A stretch of DNA of 64,000 nucleotides, from assembly GCF_017795885.1 (NCBI RefSeq), contig NZ_CP059297.1, forward strand, positions 744,001-808,000, written 5' to 3'. Below are positions 15,937-25,433 of this stretch, piece by piece. Both the position numbers and the translations under genes were made by a program. Each line of letters begins with the position of its first letter. Position 1 is the first letter of the stretch. The stretch comes from Brevundimonas sp. AJA228-03 (GTDB taxonomy: Bacteria > Pseudomonadota > Alphaproteobacteria > Caulobacterales > Caulobacteraceae). Under the pieces are notes generated by a model. That model was not told the origin of the DNA. It did not search any database and saw nothing but the letters and a program-made list of their open reading frames with translations.

Positions 15937-16935
15937 ATGCAGTTCAGGACCGCAGGGGTCATCGGCGCGGGGGCCTGGGGCACGGCCCTGGCCCTGGTCT
16001 GTGCGCGAGCCGGACTGAAGGTGGTCCTGCAGGCGCGTGAGCCGGAGGTGGTGGACAGCATCACCCACCGCCGCATCAACGAGGCCTTCCTGCCCGGCGT
16101 GACGCTGGACGATGCGATTTCGGTCACGGCGGATCTGGACGGGCTGTCCGGATGCGACCTGGTGCTGGCGGTGCCCCCGGCCCAGTTCATGCGGTCGACG
16201 CTGGCCGCCTATGCGCCTTTCCACCGGGCGGGGGCCCCGATCGTCCTGTGCTCCAAGGGCATCGAGCGCGGTTCGCTGAAGCTGATGACCGAGGTGCTGG
16301 CGGAAACCATCCCCGATGCGCCCGCCGCCGTCCTGTCGGGGCCGAGCTTCGCTGCCGATGTGTCGAAGGGGTTGCCGACGGCCGTGACCCTGGCCTGTGC
16401 GGACGCTCGTCTCGGCGAAGCCCTGATGGAGACCCTGTCGGGTCCGGGCTTCCGGCCCTATCTGGCCACCGACCTGATCGGGGCGGAGGTCGGGGGCGCG
16501 ATCAAGAATGTGCTGGCGATCGCCTGCGGCCTGTCGGAGGGGCGACGGCTGGGCAAGTCGGCGCATGCCGCCCTGATCACGCGCGGCTTCGCCGAAATGA
16601 CGCGGCTGGGGGTCGCGCTTGGCGGGGAGCCGGAGACGGTGGCGGGGCTGTGTGGCCTGGGCGATCTGGTCCTGACCTGCTCCAGCCCGCAGTCGCGCAA
16701 CATGAGCCTGGGGCTGGCGCTGGGCGAAGGCCAGTCGATCGAACAGGCGCTGGCCGGAAAACGCTCGGTCGCCGAGGGCTATGAAAGCGCGCCGGCCGTG
16801 CGCGAACTGGCGCACAGGCTGGGCGTGGAGATGCCGATCTGCGAGGCAACTGCCGCTCTGCTGGCCGGGGAGACCACGGTCGATGCGATGATCGAGGCCT
16901 TGCTGTCCCGGCCGCTCAAGGCCGAACGCGAATGA
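15937..16935 (+). CDS. gpsA: Glycerol-3-phosphate dehydrogenase [NAD(P)+]
   Basis: This 332-residue cytosolic enzyme reduces dihydroxyacetone phosphate to sn-glycerol-3-phosphate for phospholipid synthesis. The Rossmann motif [14 protein letters not shown] opens the protein. [18 protein letters not shown] and the catalytic-Lys region [16 protein letters not shown] are intact. AGGAGA lies just upstream of the ATG. It follows tsaD and overlaps the Rieske gene by 4 bp, so the three form one operon. Confidence 0.97.
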   Translation: MQFRTAGVIGAGAWGTALALVCARAGLKVVLQAREPEVVDSITHRRINEAFLPGVTLDDAISVTADLDGLSGCDLVLAVPPAQFMRSTLAAYAPFHRAGAPIVLCSKGIERGSLKLMTEVLAETIPDAPAAVLSGPSFAADVSKGLPTAVTLACADARLGEALMETLSGPGFRPYLATDLIGAEVGGAIKNVLAIACGLSEGRRLGKSAHAALITRGFAEMTRLGVALGGEPETVAGLCGLGDLVLTCSSPQSRNMSLGLALGEGQSIEQALAGKRSVAEGYESAPAVRELAHRLGVEMPICEATAALLAGETTVDAMIEALLSRPLKAERE

Positions 16936-17309
16936 GCGAGACGCCCGCGTCGGGGCGAAGGCGGGTCTGGACGACGCCGGCCGGCGTGGCCCTGTGCGCG
17001 GTGGACGACATCGCCGAGCCGGGGTCGCGCGGTTTCGTGCTTCAGATCGGAGAGGCCTGGTTCCACGGCTTTGTGGTGCGCAAGGCGGGCGAGGTCGCCG
17101 GCTGGGTCGATCGCTGTCCGCACCAGGGTTTTCCGATCGCCATCGAGCTGGACCGCTATCTGACGCCGGACGGGTCGCTGATCCTGTGCGGCTGGCACGG
17201 GGCGGTGTTCGAACCGCTGTCGGGGGCCTGCGTCGGTGGCCCGTGCGCGGGCGGCAAGCTGACGCCCTGGCCAGTCCGGATCGACGGCGCGGTCATCCGG
17301 ACCGGGTGA
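16932..17309 (+). CDS. Rieske [2Fe-2S] domain protein
   Basis: This 125-residue soluble protein is made of a single Rieske domain. The cluster ligands are in CPHQG (near residue 62) and [13 protein letters not shown] (near residue 90), giving the C-x-H ... C-x2-H pattern, followed by [11 protein letters not shown], a ferredoxin-like sulphur loop. It probably acts as an electron carrier or the ferredoxin of an oxygenase, but no partner gene is adjacent. The start overlaps the gpsA stop (ATGA). Confidence 0.85.
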   Translation: MSETPASGRRRVWTTPAGVALCAVDDIAEPGSRGFVLQIGEAWFHGFVVRKAGEVAGWVDRCPHQGFPIAIELDRYLTPDGSLILCGWHGAVFEPLSGACVGGPCAGGKLTPWPVRIDGAVIRTG

Positions 17310-17315
17310 GCGGCT

Positions 17316-17468
17316 TCAGCCCTTTTCGTCGCCGCCGAAGGCCTCGTCGACTTCGTCTTCCTTGATCCGCTTCGACGGATCGCCGGACTGGTTGAGGTTC
17401 TGTTCCTCGGTGCCGTCGCCCAGCATGCCGGGGTGTTCTTCGGTCTCGTGGGTCTTGGGGTCGGCCAT
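17316..17468 (-). CDS. Small acidic conserved-type protein, function unknown
   Basis: This hydrophilic 50-residue protein begins MADPKTHETEEHPGMLGDG and ends EVDEAFGGDEKG. It is rich in Glu/Asp and Gly and probably disordered; no domain is recognised. The start is chosen at the ATG at 17468, after a purine-rich stretch; a longer frame upstream is low-complexity. It is convergent with the Rieske gene (6 bp) and downstream of the phasin. Protein-like composition supports a real gene, with moderate confidence. Confidence 0.6.
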   Translation of the reverse strand: MADPKTHETEEHPGMLGDGTEEQNLNQSGDPSKRIKEDEVDEAFGGDEKG

Positions 17469-17523
17469 GGTCGTCGTTCCTTGTGGATGACCAGGACCGA
17501 ACGCCCGGAAAGCGTCGCTGTTC

Positions 17524-18027
17524 CTACCGCTTGAGCCGCTTCGCATTCGCCACGGCCGCCGTGTGGATGGGCTTCAGTGCATCGGCCTGGGCCTTCAGCA
17601 GTTCGGTGTTCAGCGTCAGCATCTGACCGGCCGCGCGGCCCCACCAGGCGACGGCGTAGTCATGGTGGGCGGCTGCGGCGGCCAGGGGCGAGGTGGCGGC
17701 CGCGATCCGCGAGGCGGCGTCCCGGGCATGGGCGACCTCGTCCATGGCGGACTTCGACACGCGGGCGGCCAGATCGCCGAGGTTGCCGGCGACGGCAGTG
17801 GCCGAGGCCGTCATGGCCTCGACCTTCTCGGTGCCCATCAACGACATCTCGCGCATGTCGGCCTTCATGGGATTGGCCAGTCCCTCGGCCATGATGTTGA
17901 GCCGGGCGGCGATGACGTCGGAGGCCGCGCGCAGCATCTCGCCGCCGTGGACCGCATTGTCACCCGCCGCGTGGGCATTGCGGGCGGCGCGTTTGCCGTT
18001 GCGGATCGTCTTGTCGGGAGGGGTCAT
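17524..18027 (-). CDS. Phasin family protein
   Basis: This 167-residue, almost entirely helical, Ala-rich protein contains the phasin-like pattern MSLMGTEKVEAMTASATAVA and LNTELLKAQADALKPIHTAA. Phasins coat polyhydroxyalkanoate granules. No synthase or depolymerase gene lies nearby, so the granule link rests on composition and motif alone. Ends with a basic KRLKR tail. Confidence 0.75.
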   Translation of the reverse strand: MTPPDKTIRNGKRAARNAHAAGDNAVHGGEMLRAASDVIAARLNIMAEGLANPMKADMREMSLMGTEKVEAMTASATAVAGNLGDLAARVSKSAMDEVAHARDAASRIAAATSPLAAAAAHHDYAVAWWGRAAGQMLTLNTELLKAQADALKPIHTAAVANAKRLKR

Positions 18028-18050
18028 GTCAGGGGCTTGGGCCGGTTTCG

Positions 18051-18803
18051 TCAGGCGGGCAAGGGTTCATTGGCGAAGGCGGCGACGTCCTTCAGCAGGG
18101 CGGGCACGGCGGCATCGATGATCCGCTGGCCCTTTTCCGGGCTGGCCTGGGCAGGATCCGAGCCGATCCGGCCGTCGGGAAAACGCGCGCGATAGTCGGC
18201 GGCATCGCGGATCGGGCCGGAGGGCGCGATCTGCGGCGAATAGGCGGCCGTCTTGATCCGGTCAGGATATGCGGCTTGGGTGACCGCTATTTCGGACGGG
18301 GTGGCGTGCATGCCGTGGCCGGTCGGGAAGATCGAATTGCACAGGCTGTTCACGCCCGGCAGGTCCCACCAGTTCCGCAGCTTGAGTACGAAGGGCGCGG
18401 GTTCGTCGACGAAGGACCATTCTGCGTACAGTTCGGAAAATGTCGCCTCGATGGTCGCGACATTGCCGCCGTGGCCGTTCAGGAAATAGATCCGCTCGAA
18501 CCCGTGGCGGTGGAGCGAGGACACCCAGTCGGTGATCGCGGCCATGAAGGTCGAGGGGCGCAGCGAGATCGTGCCGGCGAAGGCCAGATGATGCTGGGCC
18601 ATGCCGATATTGAAGGTGGGCGCGACGACCAGGCTGTCGTCGGTCCTTTCCGCCGCATGGGCGATGATCTCGGGACACAGCCAGTCGGTACCGAGCAGGC
18701 CGGTCGGGCCATGCTGTTCGTTCGAGCCGATCGGGATGACGACGGTCTTCGTCGCCTTCACGCGGGTGTCGATCTCGGGCCAGGTGGAAAAGGCGATCAG
18801 CAT
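18051..18803 (-). CDS. Creatininase family amidohydrolase
   Basis: This 250-residue protein has the metal-binding signature of the creatininase/FAPy-deformylase fold: IPIGSNEQHGPTGLLGTDW near residues 25-42 and FLNGHGGNVATI near residue 107. Members hydrolyse cyclic or formyl amides (creatinine, mycofactocin peptide, FAPy). No mycofactocin genes are adjacent, so the substrate is open. It stands alone, 103 bp from the TetR gene end. Confidence 0.85.
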   Translation of the reverse strand: MLIAFSTWPEIDTRVKATKTVVIPIGSNEQHGPTGLLGTDWLCPEIIAHAAERTDDSLVVAPTFNIGMAQHHLAFAGTISLRPSTFMAAITDWVSSLHRHGFERIYFLNGHGGNVATIEATFSELYAEWSFVDEPAPFVLKLRNWWDLPGVNSLCNSIFPTGHGMHATPSEIAVTQAAYPDRIKTAAYSPQIAPSGPIRDAADYRARFPDGRIGSDPAQASPEKGQRIIDAAVPALLKDVAAFANEPLPA

Positions 18804-18906
18804 GAAAGGGGCATCCTTCTGGGGCGCTATCGCTTGCGCCGCGGGCGCTCGCTGCCCGGGCGCAGCGTGCCGCCGGGTTCTAGCGCGACGCCGGGGCGGA
18901 GAGAAG

Positions 18907-19503
18907 TCAGACCGCGAAAGCCCGCAGGAAGCGCCGGGCGGTCTCGCGGGCGCGGGCGGGGATGTCGATGGCGCGCGGCTCGTCGATACCCAGGATGCCG
19001 CGCAGATGGCCGTGGCCCATGGTCATGCCGCTGAACATCTCGGCCGCCAGCTCGGGATCGGGCACCCGGATCAGGCCCTCACGGTCCTGTTGCGACAGCC
19101 ACTGCGCCAGGCGACGCAGGCTCTCGCCCGGCCCGGCGTCATAGACGGCCTCGGCCAGGTCCGGCGCGTGGGGCGACATCAGGGCGACGCCCCGCATGGA
19201 GCTGCGCCCGTCGGCGGTGCACAGCTTGGTCAGCATGGTCTCGGCCAGAGCCGTCAGCACCGTCAGCGGATCGCCCCCGGCCCGGAGCGGGGCGGTGATC
19301 AGGTCGGACCGGCGCTCCGCCAGGGCCCGGCCGATGTCGGTCTTGGAGCCATAACGGTTGTAGAGCGTCTGTTTGGACACCCCCGCCCGGCGCGCGATCG
19401 CGTCCATGGAGGCGGCGGCGCCCTTTTCGGCGAACAGGTCCATGGCCGCGTCCAGGATGGCCTCTGATTTCCGTTCGTCGATCTGACCGGCGACGCGGGC
19501 CAT
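18907..19503 (-). CDS. TetR family transcriptional repressor of the adjacent efflux operon
   Basis: This 198-residue protein has the N-terminal TetR helix-turn-helix (ILDAAMDLFAEKGAAASMDA, IARRAGVSKQTLYNRYGSK) and a variable C-terminal ligand domain. It is the last gene of the HlyD-MFS-TetR operon; its ATG shares a base with the MFS stop (ATGA). The 16-bp palindrome at 22274-22289 before the first gene is the likely binding site, giving autoregulation. Confidence 0.9.
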   Translation of the reverse strand: MARVAGQIDERKSEAILDAAMDLFAEKGAAASMDAIARRAGVSKQTLYNRYGSKTDIGRALAERRSDLITAPLRAGGDPLTVLTALAETMLTKLCTADGRSSMRGVALMSPHAPDLAEAVYDAGPGESLRRLAQWLSQQDREGLIRVPDPELAAEMFSGMTMGHGHLRGILGIDEPRAIDIPARARETARRFLRAFAV

Positions 19504-21101
19504 CAGTGGGCATCCGTGGCTGGTGCCACGCTGCCCGGCTTGACCGGCTGGGCCAGCAGGGTGACGCAGCCCCCAACGGCGCAGCCGATGGCCAGCATGG
19601 TGAAGGCGTCGCCGAACGCCAGCGTCGTGGCCTGCCGGTGCAGCATGCCATAGACCGCCTTCATGGCCGCCCCGTCGGGGTCGATGGAGCCGGTCATGCG
19701 GGCCGATATGCCGGCCAGCATCGCCTGCATCCCGGTATCGGTGATGCTGATACGGCTGGTCAGCTCGCCCATATGAACGGCGGTATTGGTGGTCAGGGAC
19801 GTGTTCAGGAACGCCAGGCCGAAGGCCCCGCCGACGTTGCGGAACAGGTTCACCAGGCCCGAGGCGTTCTTGACCATGTGCGGCGGCATGGTCGACATCG
19901 TGATCTGCTGGGCCGCCAGCATGGCCAGCATGACTCCGGACCCGCGCAGGGCCTGGATGCCGGCGAATTCCCAGAAGCCCCATTCGGTGGTGACGGCATG
20001 GGCGTTCCACATGCCCCAGGACGCCATGACGAAGCCGCCGCACATCAGGATCCTCAGATCCAGGATCTGGACCAGCCGACCGGCGATCGGAGCCGTCATG
20101 AACATGGCCAGACCCGACACCACCAGGGTCGTGCCGACCTCGGCCGGCGAATAGTCCCGCACCCGCGACAGGAACAGCGGCAGCAGGAAACTGCCCCCGA
20201 ACAGGGCCGCGCCGACGATGAAGGTCATCCCGACGCCGACCAGGAAGTTCCGGTTGTTGAAGGCGCGCAGCTCGACCACGGGATTCCAGTAGGTCAGCGA
20301 GCGCCAGACGAAGGTCGGTCCGGTGATCGCGGCCGCGACCGACAGCAGCAGGATCAGGTCGTCGGCGAACCAGTTGTTCTTCGACCCCTCCTCCAGCACG
20401 AACTGAAGGCTCATCAGGAAGGCGGCCATCAGGCCGAGGCCCCACCAGTCGAAGCCCCTCGACAGACCCGGGTCGCCCTTGTCGAATCTGGCGTAGCGCC
20501 AGACCAGGAAGAAGGACAACAGGCCGAACGGCACATTGATGAAGAACAGCCAGCGCCAGCTGAGCGCCTCGGTCAGATGCCCGCCCAGCGTCGGCCCGAT
20601 GGTGGGGGCCAGGGTCACGATCAGGCCGATGAAGACCGAGGCCGTGACGCGTCTGGAGACGGGGAAGGCGGTGAAGGCCACGGCGAAGACAGTGGGGATC
20701 ATGGCCCCGCCGACGAAGCCCTGGATGGCCCGGAAGACGATCATCACCTCGACCGAGGACGACAGGCCCACAGCGATGCTCATCAGCACGAAGCCGGCGC
20801 AGCTGATCATGAACACCTTCTGGGTGCCCCACAGCCGCGACAGATATCCCGACAGGGGGATCATCACGACCTCGGGGATCAGATAGGCGGTCTGGATCCA
20901 GCTGATCTGATCGGCGGAGGCCCCGACGCCCGACTGGATCTGGGGCAGGGACGAGGCGACGATCTGGATGTCCAGGATGGCCATGAACTGGCCGATCACC
21001 ATCCCGGCGAAGCCCAGGATCAGGAAGGTCCAGTTGACCTTGGGCTCGGCCGTCGCCGGGGCGATCGGGGCCGGGGCGCCGTCCAGGGTGGCGGCGGTCA
21101 T
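19503..21101 (-). CDS. DHA2-type MFS multidrug exporter (EmrB/QacA-like)
   Basis: This 532-residue membrane protein with about 14 helices begins with a family-typical first helix (GMVIGQFMAILDIQIVASSL), carries SGYLSRLWGTQKVFM and the motif-C region TLAPTIGPTLGGHL. It pumps drugs or other amphiphiles using proton motive force. It overlaps the HlyD adaptor (ATGA at 21098-21101), with which it should form a tripartite pump together with an outer-membrane channel encoded elsewhere. Confidence 0.92.
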   Translation of the reverse strand: MTAATLDGAPAPIAPATAEPKVNWTFLILGFAGMVIGQFMAILDIQIVASSLPQIQSGVGASADQISWIQTAYLIPEVVMIPLSGYLSRLWGTQKVFMISCAGFVLMSIAVGLSSSVEVMIVFRAIQGFVGGAMIPTVFAVAFTAFPVSRRVTASVFIGLIVTLAPTIGPTLGGHLTEALSWRWLFFINVPFGLLSFFLVWRYARFDKGDPGLSRGFDWWGLGLMAAFLMSLQFVLEEGSKNNWFADDLILLLSVAAAITGPTFVWRSLTYWNPVVELRAFNNRNFLVGVGMTFIVGAALFGGSFLLPLFLSRVRDYSPAEVGTTLVVSGLAMFMTAPIAGRLVQILDLRILMCGGFVMASWGMWNAHAVTTEWGFWEFAGIQALRGSGVMLAMLAAQQITMSTMPPHMVKNASGLVNLFRNVGGAFGLAFLNTSLTTNTAVHMGELTSRISITDTGMQAMLAGISARMTGSIDPDGAAMKAVYGMLHRQATTLAFGDAFTMLAIGCAVGGCVTLLAQPVKPGSVAPATDAH

Positions 21102-22210
21102 TGGGCGGTCGCGGTTCCGGCATCGGCCAGACGCGTCGGTCCGACGGCGGCCTCGGCGAAACTGGGTCCGCCGGGGCTCTTCAGATCGACCTTGACCTCG
21201 ACCGACAGGCCGGGGCGCAGGGCCGCGCCGCCATCGGCGCGCGACACCAGGATGCGGACCGGCACCCGCTGGGTGATCTTGGTGAAATTGCCCGTCGCAT
21301 TCTCGACCGGGATCAGGGCGAACTCGGCCCCCGTGGCCGGCGCAAAGCTTTCGATCCGGCCGGTCAGGTCCTGATCCGGAAAGGCGTCGGCCGAGATGTG
21401 GACGGTCTGGCCCAGACGCAGGCGACCCAGCTGGGTCTCCTTGAAGTTGGCCACCACATAGGTGTCGCCCAGAGGCACCAGCGACAGCAGCTGGCCCCCG
21501 GGGCGGACATATTGTCCGGCACGGACGCCGCGCGCGCCGACGACGCCGGCGACCGGTGCGCGGATGACGGTGCGGTCCAGATTGGTGCGGGCCAGTTCGA
21601 CCGCGGCGCGGGCCTGTTCGACGGCGGCCAGGCTCTGGCTGCGGGTCGAGCCGAGGACGCCGGCCGTGCGCTGTTCGGCGACCAGGGCGGCCTGGGCCTC
21701 GGCGACGGAGGCGGCGGCGGTCTGGGCCCCCGCCTGTTCGGTCTCGATGCGCTGCTGGGAGACCCAGCCCTGACGCTGCAGGGTGGAATACCGCTGGACC
21801 TGGGCCTGGGCCAGGTTGGCCTGGGCCCGGGCCTGGGCCACGCCGGCCGCGCGCGAGGCGATCATGGCCTGTTCCTGGGCCGCGCGGGCATCGACGGTGT
21901 CGACCGCCGCCAGCAGGGCCGCCAGATTGGCCTCGGCCTGGGCCAGCCCGGCTCTGGCATCGGCATCATCCAGACGCACCAGGATCTGACCCTGTTCGAC
22001 CCGCTGGTTGTCGGACACCAGGACCTCGGCGACATAGCCGTCGATCTGCGGGCTGACCAGGGTGGTGTCGGCCTGGACAAAGGCATTGTCGGTCGATTCC
22101 CACCGCTGCTTGTTGGTCCACCACAGGCCGCCACCGATGACCAGGCCAACGGCCACGACGACCGCCAGGATCAGGGGCAGGCGCTTCTTGACGACTGGGG
22201 GGAGGGCCAT
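21098..22210 (-). CDS. HlyD/EmrA family membrane fusion protein
   Basis: This 370-residue periplasmic adaptor has one N-terminal transmembrane helix (ILAVVVAVGLVIGGGLWW, about residues 14-31). A lipoyl-like half (VSPQIDGYVAEVLVSDNQRV) comes next, then a long coiled coil rich in Ala/Gln (about residues 90-190), and the second lipoyl half VIRAPVAGVVGARGVRAGQY. It is the first gene of the efflux operon, directly downstream of the palindromic operator. The start is the ATG at 22210, after GGGGGGAGGG. Confidence 0.92.
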   Translation of the reverse strand: MALPPVVKKRLPLILAVVVAVGLVIGGGLWWTNKQRWESTDNAFVQADTTLVSPQIDGYVAEVLVSDNQRVEQGQILVRLDDADARAGLAQAEANLAALLAAVDTVDARAAQEQAMIASRAAGVAQARAQANLAQAQVQRYSTLQRQGWVSQQRIETEQAGAQTAAASVAEAQAALVAEQRTAGVLGSTRSQSLAAVEQARAAVELARTNLDRTVIRAPVAGVVGARGVRAGQYVRPGGQLLSLVPLGDTYVVANFKETQLGRLRLGQTVHISADAFPDQDLTGRIESFAPATGAEFALIPVENATGNFTKITQRVPVRILVSRADGGAALRPGLSVEVKVDLKSPGGPSFAEAAVGPTRLADAGTATAQ

Positions 22211-22273
22211 GGGTCGAAATCTCTGAACAGCGGGCGTCGGGGAAGAGCATCCGGGGGAGGATGTGGCATAAAA

Positions 22274-22289
22274 TGGACTGTATCGTCCA
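22274..22289 (-). promoter_or_regulatory. Probable TetR operator of the efflux operon
   Basis: TGGACTGTATCGTCCA is a 16-bp inverted repeat flanked by A-rich sequence, in the 117-bp gap between the divergent HlyD and amine oxidase genes. Size and position fit a TetR site. Confidence 0.6.
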
Positions 22290-22327
22290 AAAATCAATAA
22301 CCGGTTGTCAGGTTCCGTGAACACGTC

Positions 22328-23629
22328 ATGTTTCCGCGCATTCCAGAGCCCATGACCCAGCCCTTCCGCCTGCCTTCCTCCATCGATGTCGCCGTGATCG
22401 GCGCGGGCGCTGCCGGGCTGTCGGCCGCGCGTCGGCTGGCGGCCGCCGGCGTGTCCGTCGTCGTGCTGGAAGCCCGGGACCGGATCGGGGGGCGGGCGCA
22501 TACCGTGGGCTGGGAGGGTCACGGGCTCGATCTTGGCTGCGGCTGGCTGCATTCCGCCGATGAAAATGTCCTGGTCCAGCCGATCGCCGAGGCCGGCTGG
22601 ACGCTGGACCGTACGCCCCCGCCGTGGAGTTCTGCCGCCCCTGTCCCAGACGCCGACCCGGCCGAGCGCGCAGCCTTCGCCGAGGCCTATGAGGCGTTCG
22701 AGGCGCGCCTCGATGCCCTGGCCTCGACAGGCATCGACCGCCCCGCCGCGGATGCACTGGAACCCGGTGGAGACTGGAACGCGCGCCTTCAGGCCATCTC
22801 TTCGGCGCTGAACGGGGCATCGTTCGAGCGCATCTCGCTGCTGGATTTCGCCCGCTACAGCGAGTCGTCCGTCAACATCCGCGTCAAGGAGGGCTATGGC
22901 GCGGCGATCGCGGGCTTCGGGGCCGATCTCCCGGTCAAGCTGGGCTGTGCGGTCGAGACCGTGGACCTCGGCGGCCCCCGCGCAATCCTGCGGACCTCGG
23001 CAGGGGTGGTCGAGGCCGGGGCGGTGATCTTGACGGTCCCGACCTCGGTCCTGACGTCCGGTGGACTCCGCATTACGCCGGAGCCTGCCGATCTGCTGGA
23101 CGCGGCTGGGGGGCTGCCGCTGGGCCTGGCGTCGAAGGTCCACCTCGCTCTGGCCGGCGCCCTGGATCTGCCTGCGGACGGCATGCTCTGGGGTCGAAGC
23201 GACTGCTTCGAGGTAGGCAGGCATCATCTGCGTCCCTTCGGCCTCCCCCTGATCGAGACCTATCTGGGCGGCGACCTCGCCTGGGGGCTGGAGCGGGACG
23301 GGCCGGACGCCATGATCGACTTCGCCGTCGAGGACCTGGTCGCCATCCTCGGCTCGTCCATGCGGCGGCATGCAAGCGCGGTCTCGGTATCCGGTTGGGG
23401 CTCGGACCCCTGGTCACTTGGAGCCTATTCCTACGCGCGGGTTGGACACTCGGGCGACCGCGCAAGGCTGCGCACGCCGGTCGCCGGCTGTCTGTTCGTC
23501 GCAGGCGAAGCGACGGCAGAGCGGTTCTATGGCACGGCCCATGGAGCCTGGATGGAGGGCGAGCGGGCGGCGGTCGAGGCGATCGTGGCGCTTGGACTGG
23601 ATCCCAGGTCTTCCGAAATCGCGGTCTGA
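22328..23629 (+). CDS. FAD-dependent amine oxidase
   Basis: This flavin-containing monoamine oxidase family protein has 433 residues, or 425 if translation begins at the ATG at 22352. The ADP-binding Rossmann motif AVIGAGAAGLSAARRLAAAG is followed by VVVLEARDRIGGRAHT, and a second FAD motif GCLFVAGEATAERFYGTAHG lies near the C-terminus. The substrate amine is unknown. It is divergent from the efflux operon and may share its operator region. Confidence 0.88.
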   Translation: MFPRIPEPMTQPFRLPSSIDVAVIGAGAAGLSAARRLAAAGVSVVVLEARDRIGGRAHTVGWEGHGLDLGCGWLHSADENVLVQPIAEAGWTLDRTPPPWSSAAPVPDADPAERAAFAEAYEAFEARLDALASTGIDRPAADALEPGGDWNARLQAISSALNGASFERISLLDFARYSESSVNIRVKEGYGAAIAGFGADLPVKLGCAVETVDLGGPRAILRTSAGVVEAGAVILTVPTSVLTSGGLRITPEPADLLDAAGGLPLGLASKVHLALAGALDLPADGMLWGRSDCFEVGRHHLRPFGLPLIETYLGGDLAWGLERDGPDAMIDFAVEDLVAILGSSMRRHASAVSVSGWGSDPWSLGAYSYARVGHSGDRARLRTPVAGCLFVAGEATAERFYGTAHGAWMEGERAAVEAIVALGLDPRSSEIAV

Positions 23630-23818
23630 TCCCGCTCGTCGTGGACCGGCTCAGGATTGGACTTCGGCGAAGGGACCGCGACCGATTCTGACGCAGGCCC
23701 GGGCTATAGGGTGGTCTTGGTCGGCTCGTTCGGCCCGCACAGGTCGGACGGGTCGGACGGTGTTTTTCCATCGTCCCGATTGGTAAGCGGGGGCGAAACC
23801 GGAGTGACGGAGACTCGA

Positions 23819-24613
23819 ATGGCCAGGACGGGACCCGAGGCGAGGAAGCCCGGTGGCATCATGACCGGCGCGCCGGTCCCGGTCTTCGCCTGGCCGCCGG
23901 ACGAGGACCGGGTCGAGGCGATCTTCGAGCGGCTGTCGAGGATCATGCCGGAGCCGAAGACCGAGCTGACGTTCCAGGACCCCTTCACCCTGGTCGTCGC
24001 CGTCGCCCTGTCGGCCCAGGCCACGGACGTCGCGGTCAACAAGGCCACCGAAAAGCTGTTCGCCGTCGCCGATACGCCCGCGAAGATGCTGGCGCTGGGG
24101 GAGGCGGGGCTGGTCCCCTACATCGCCTCGATCGGCCTGTACCGGAACAAGGCGAGGAACGTCATCGCCCTGTCCCGTATCCTTCTGGAGCAGCACGGCG
24201 GTGTGACGCCGCTGAACCGGGCGGACCTGCAGGCCCTGCCCGGCGTCGGGCGAAAGACGGCCAGCGTGGTCCTGAACGAACTGGGGATCGAGCCGGCCAT
24301 CGCCGTGGACACCCATGTGTTTCGCGTCTCGCACCGGCTGGGCCTGGCCAATGCCGCGACCGCAGACAAGGTCGAGGACCAGCTGCACCGGATCGTCCCG
24401 GAAGCCTTCCTGCCCAAGGCCCACCACTGGCTGATCCTGCACGGCCGCTACAGCTGCACGGCGCGGAAACCGAAATGCGGGGGGTGTGTGATCAGCGACC
24501 TGTGCCCGTCGCGGGGGCTGATGGCGGGAAACGGCGAGGCCGTTCAGCCGGCCAGCCGCGCCCGTACCGCTTCGGCGAAGAGCAAGCCCCGGTCAGGCGC
24601 CTCCGACAAATAG
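23819..24613 (+). CDS. nth: Endonuclease III (DNA glycosylase/AP lyase)
   Basis: This 264-residue base-excision repair enzyme removes oxidised pyrimidines. It has the helix-hairpin-helix ALPGVGRKTASVVLNE with the catalytic Lys, the Asp in IAVDTHVFRVSHRLGL, and a 4Fe-4S cluster C-x6-C-x2-C-x5-C at CTARKPKCGGCVISDLC. The start is the ATG at 23819, preceded by GGAG at 6 nt. A C-terminal tail of about 30 residues after the cluster (basic, Ala/Ser rich) extends 70 bp into the oppositely oriented ATP-grasp gene. Confidence 0.95.
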   Translation: MARTGPEARKPGGIMTGAPVPVFAWPPDEDRVEAIFERLSRIMPEPKTELTFQDPFTLVVAVALSAQATDVAVNKATEKLFAVADTPAKMLALGEAGLVPYIASIGLYRNKARNVIALSRILLEQHGGVTPLNRADLQALPGVGRKTASVVLNELGIEPAIAVDTHVFRVSHRLGLANAATADKVEDQLHRIVPEAFLPKAHHWLILHGRYSCTARKPKCGGCVISDLCPSRGLMAGNGEAVQPASRARTASAKSKPRSGASDK

Positions 24614-25416
24614 AAGTCCGGCTCGATCAGCTCGGCCTCCATCAGCAGCCACTGCCCCGCGTGTTCGACCATGTCGATGCGGGCATACAGCAGGGGCTCC
24701 TCGATCGCCGCCAGCACCCGGTCGGCGAGGGCCAGCGCCTCCACCGGGGGATGGGCGACCGCCGCATAGCGGCCGCCGAACTGGGACTGGATGCGGAAAT
24801 CACCGGGCGCGGCGGTCTTCAGGACGGCATGGCTGAGCCGCCCGCCGAAGAACAGCAGCGACAGTTCCCCCGCCGTGGCCAGGTCGGGCAGGAAGGGCTG
24901 GATCATGGTGGCCCCTTCCGGCGCATCGACCAGGGCCTCGCCCCGCCCGATCTTCAGCGTCTTCCAGGCCCCGCCGGAGACGGTCGGCTTGACGATCAGG
25001 GTTTCGGTCCCGAACCGGTCGAAGGCGGCCTCGACCTGCGCCGGGGTGACGCCATCGCCCCAGGCCGTCGGGGGTATGGCGATGCCCGCCGCTTCCAGAC
25101 GTCGCAGATAGGCCTTGTCGGAGTTCCAGTTCAGGACGCTGGCCGGATTGGCCAGCCTCACGCCCGCCCCGGCCCAGGTCCGTGTCGCCTCCAGCCACAC
25201 GGCGTGGTGCTGGTGATAGCCCCAGGCCAGCAGCGGCAGGACCAGCGGGAAATCGAGCAGCGCCGACGCATCCCGGGCATGGTCCGGCCAGGCCATTGGA
25301 CGCGTGGTGACGCCGGTCAGGGCCAGGGCGGCCGACAGCCGCTCCAGCACCACCGGCCAGTGCGGGCCATAGGTGCCGTCACCGGCGGCGGGGGTCAGGA
25401 CGGCGATTCCGGTCAT
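24544..25416 (-). CDS. ATP-grasp domain protein (RimK/glutathione synthetase-like)
   Basis: This 290-residue protein shows an ATP-grasp layout: VLNWNSDKAYLRRLEAAGIA before the central domain, the nucleotide-binding strand LIVKPTVSGGAWKTLKIG, the Gly-rich loop region GRGEAL, and metal-binding MEAELIEPDFYL near the C-terminus. It should ligate a carboxylate to an amine through an acyl-phosphate. The acceptor is unknown. It is divergent from the adenosine kinase gene, with an 18-bp palindrome between, and its 3' end overlaps nth. Confidence 0.8.
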   Translation of the reverse strand: MTGIAVLTPAAGDGTYGPHWPVVLERLSAALALTGVTTRPMAWPDHARDASALLDFPLVLPLLAWGYHQHHAVWLEATRTWAGAGVRLANPASVLNWNSDKAYLRRLEAAGIAIPPTAWGDGVTPAQVEAAFDRFGTETLIVKPTVSGGAWKTLKIGRGEALVDAPEGATMIQPFLPDLATAGELSLLFFGGRLSHAVLKTAAPGDFRIQSQFGGRYAAVAHPPVEALALADRVLAAIEEPLLYARIDMVEHAGQWLLMEAELIEPDFYLSEAPDRGLLFAEAVRARLAG

Positions 25417-25433
25417 CGAAGGCCTCTCATGGG

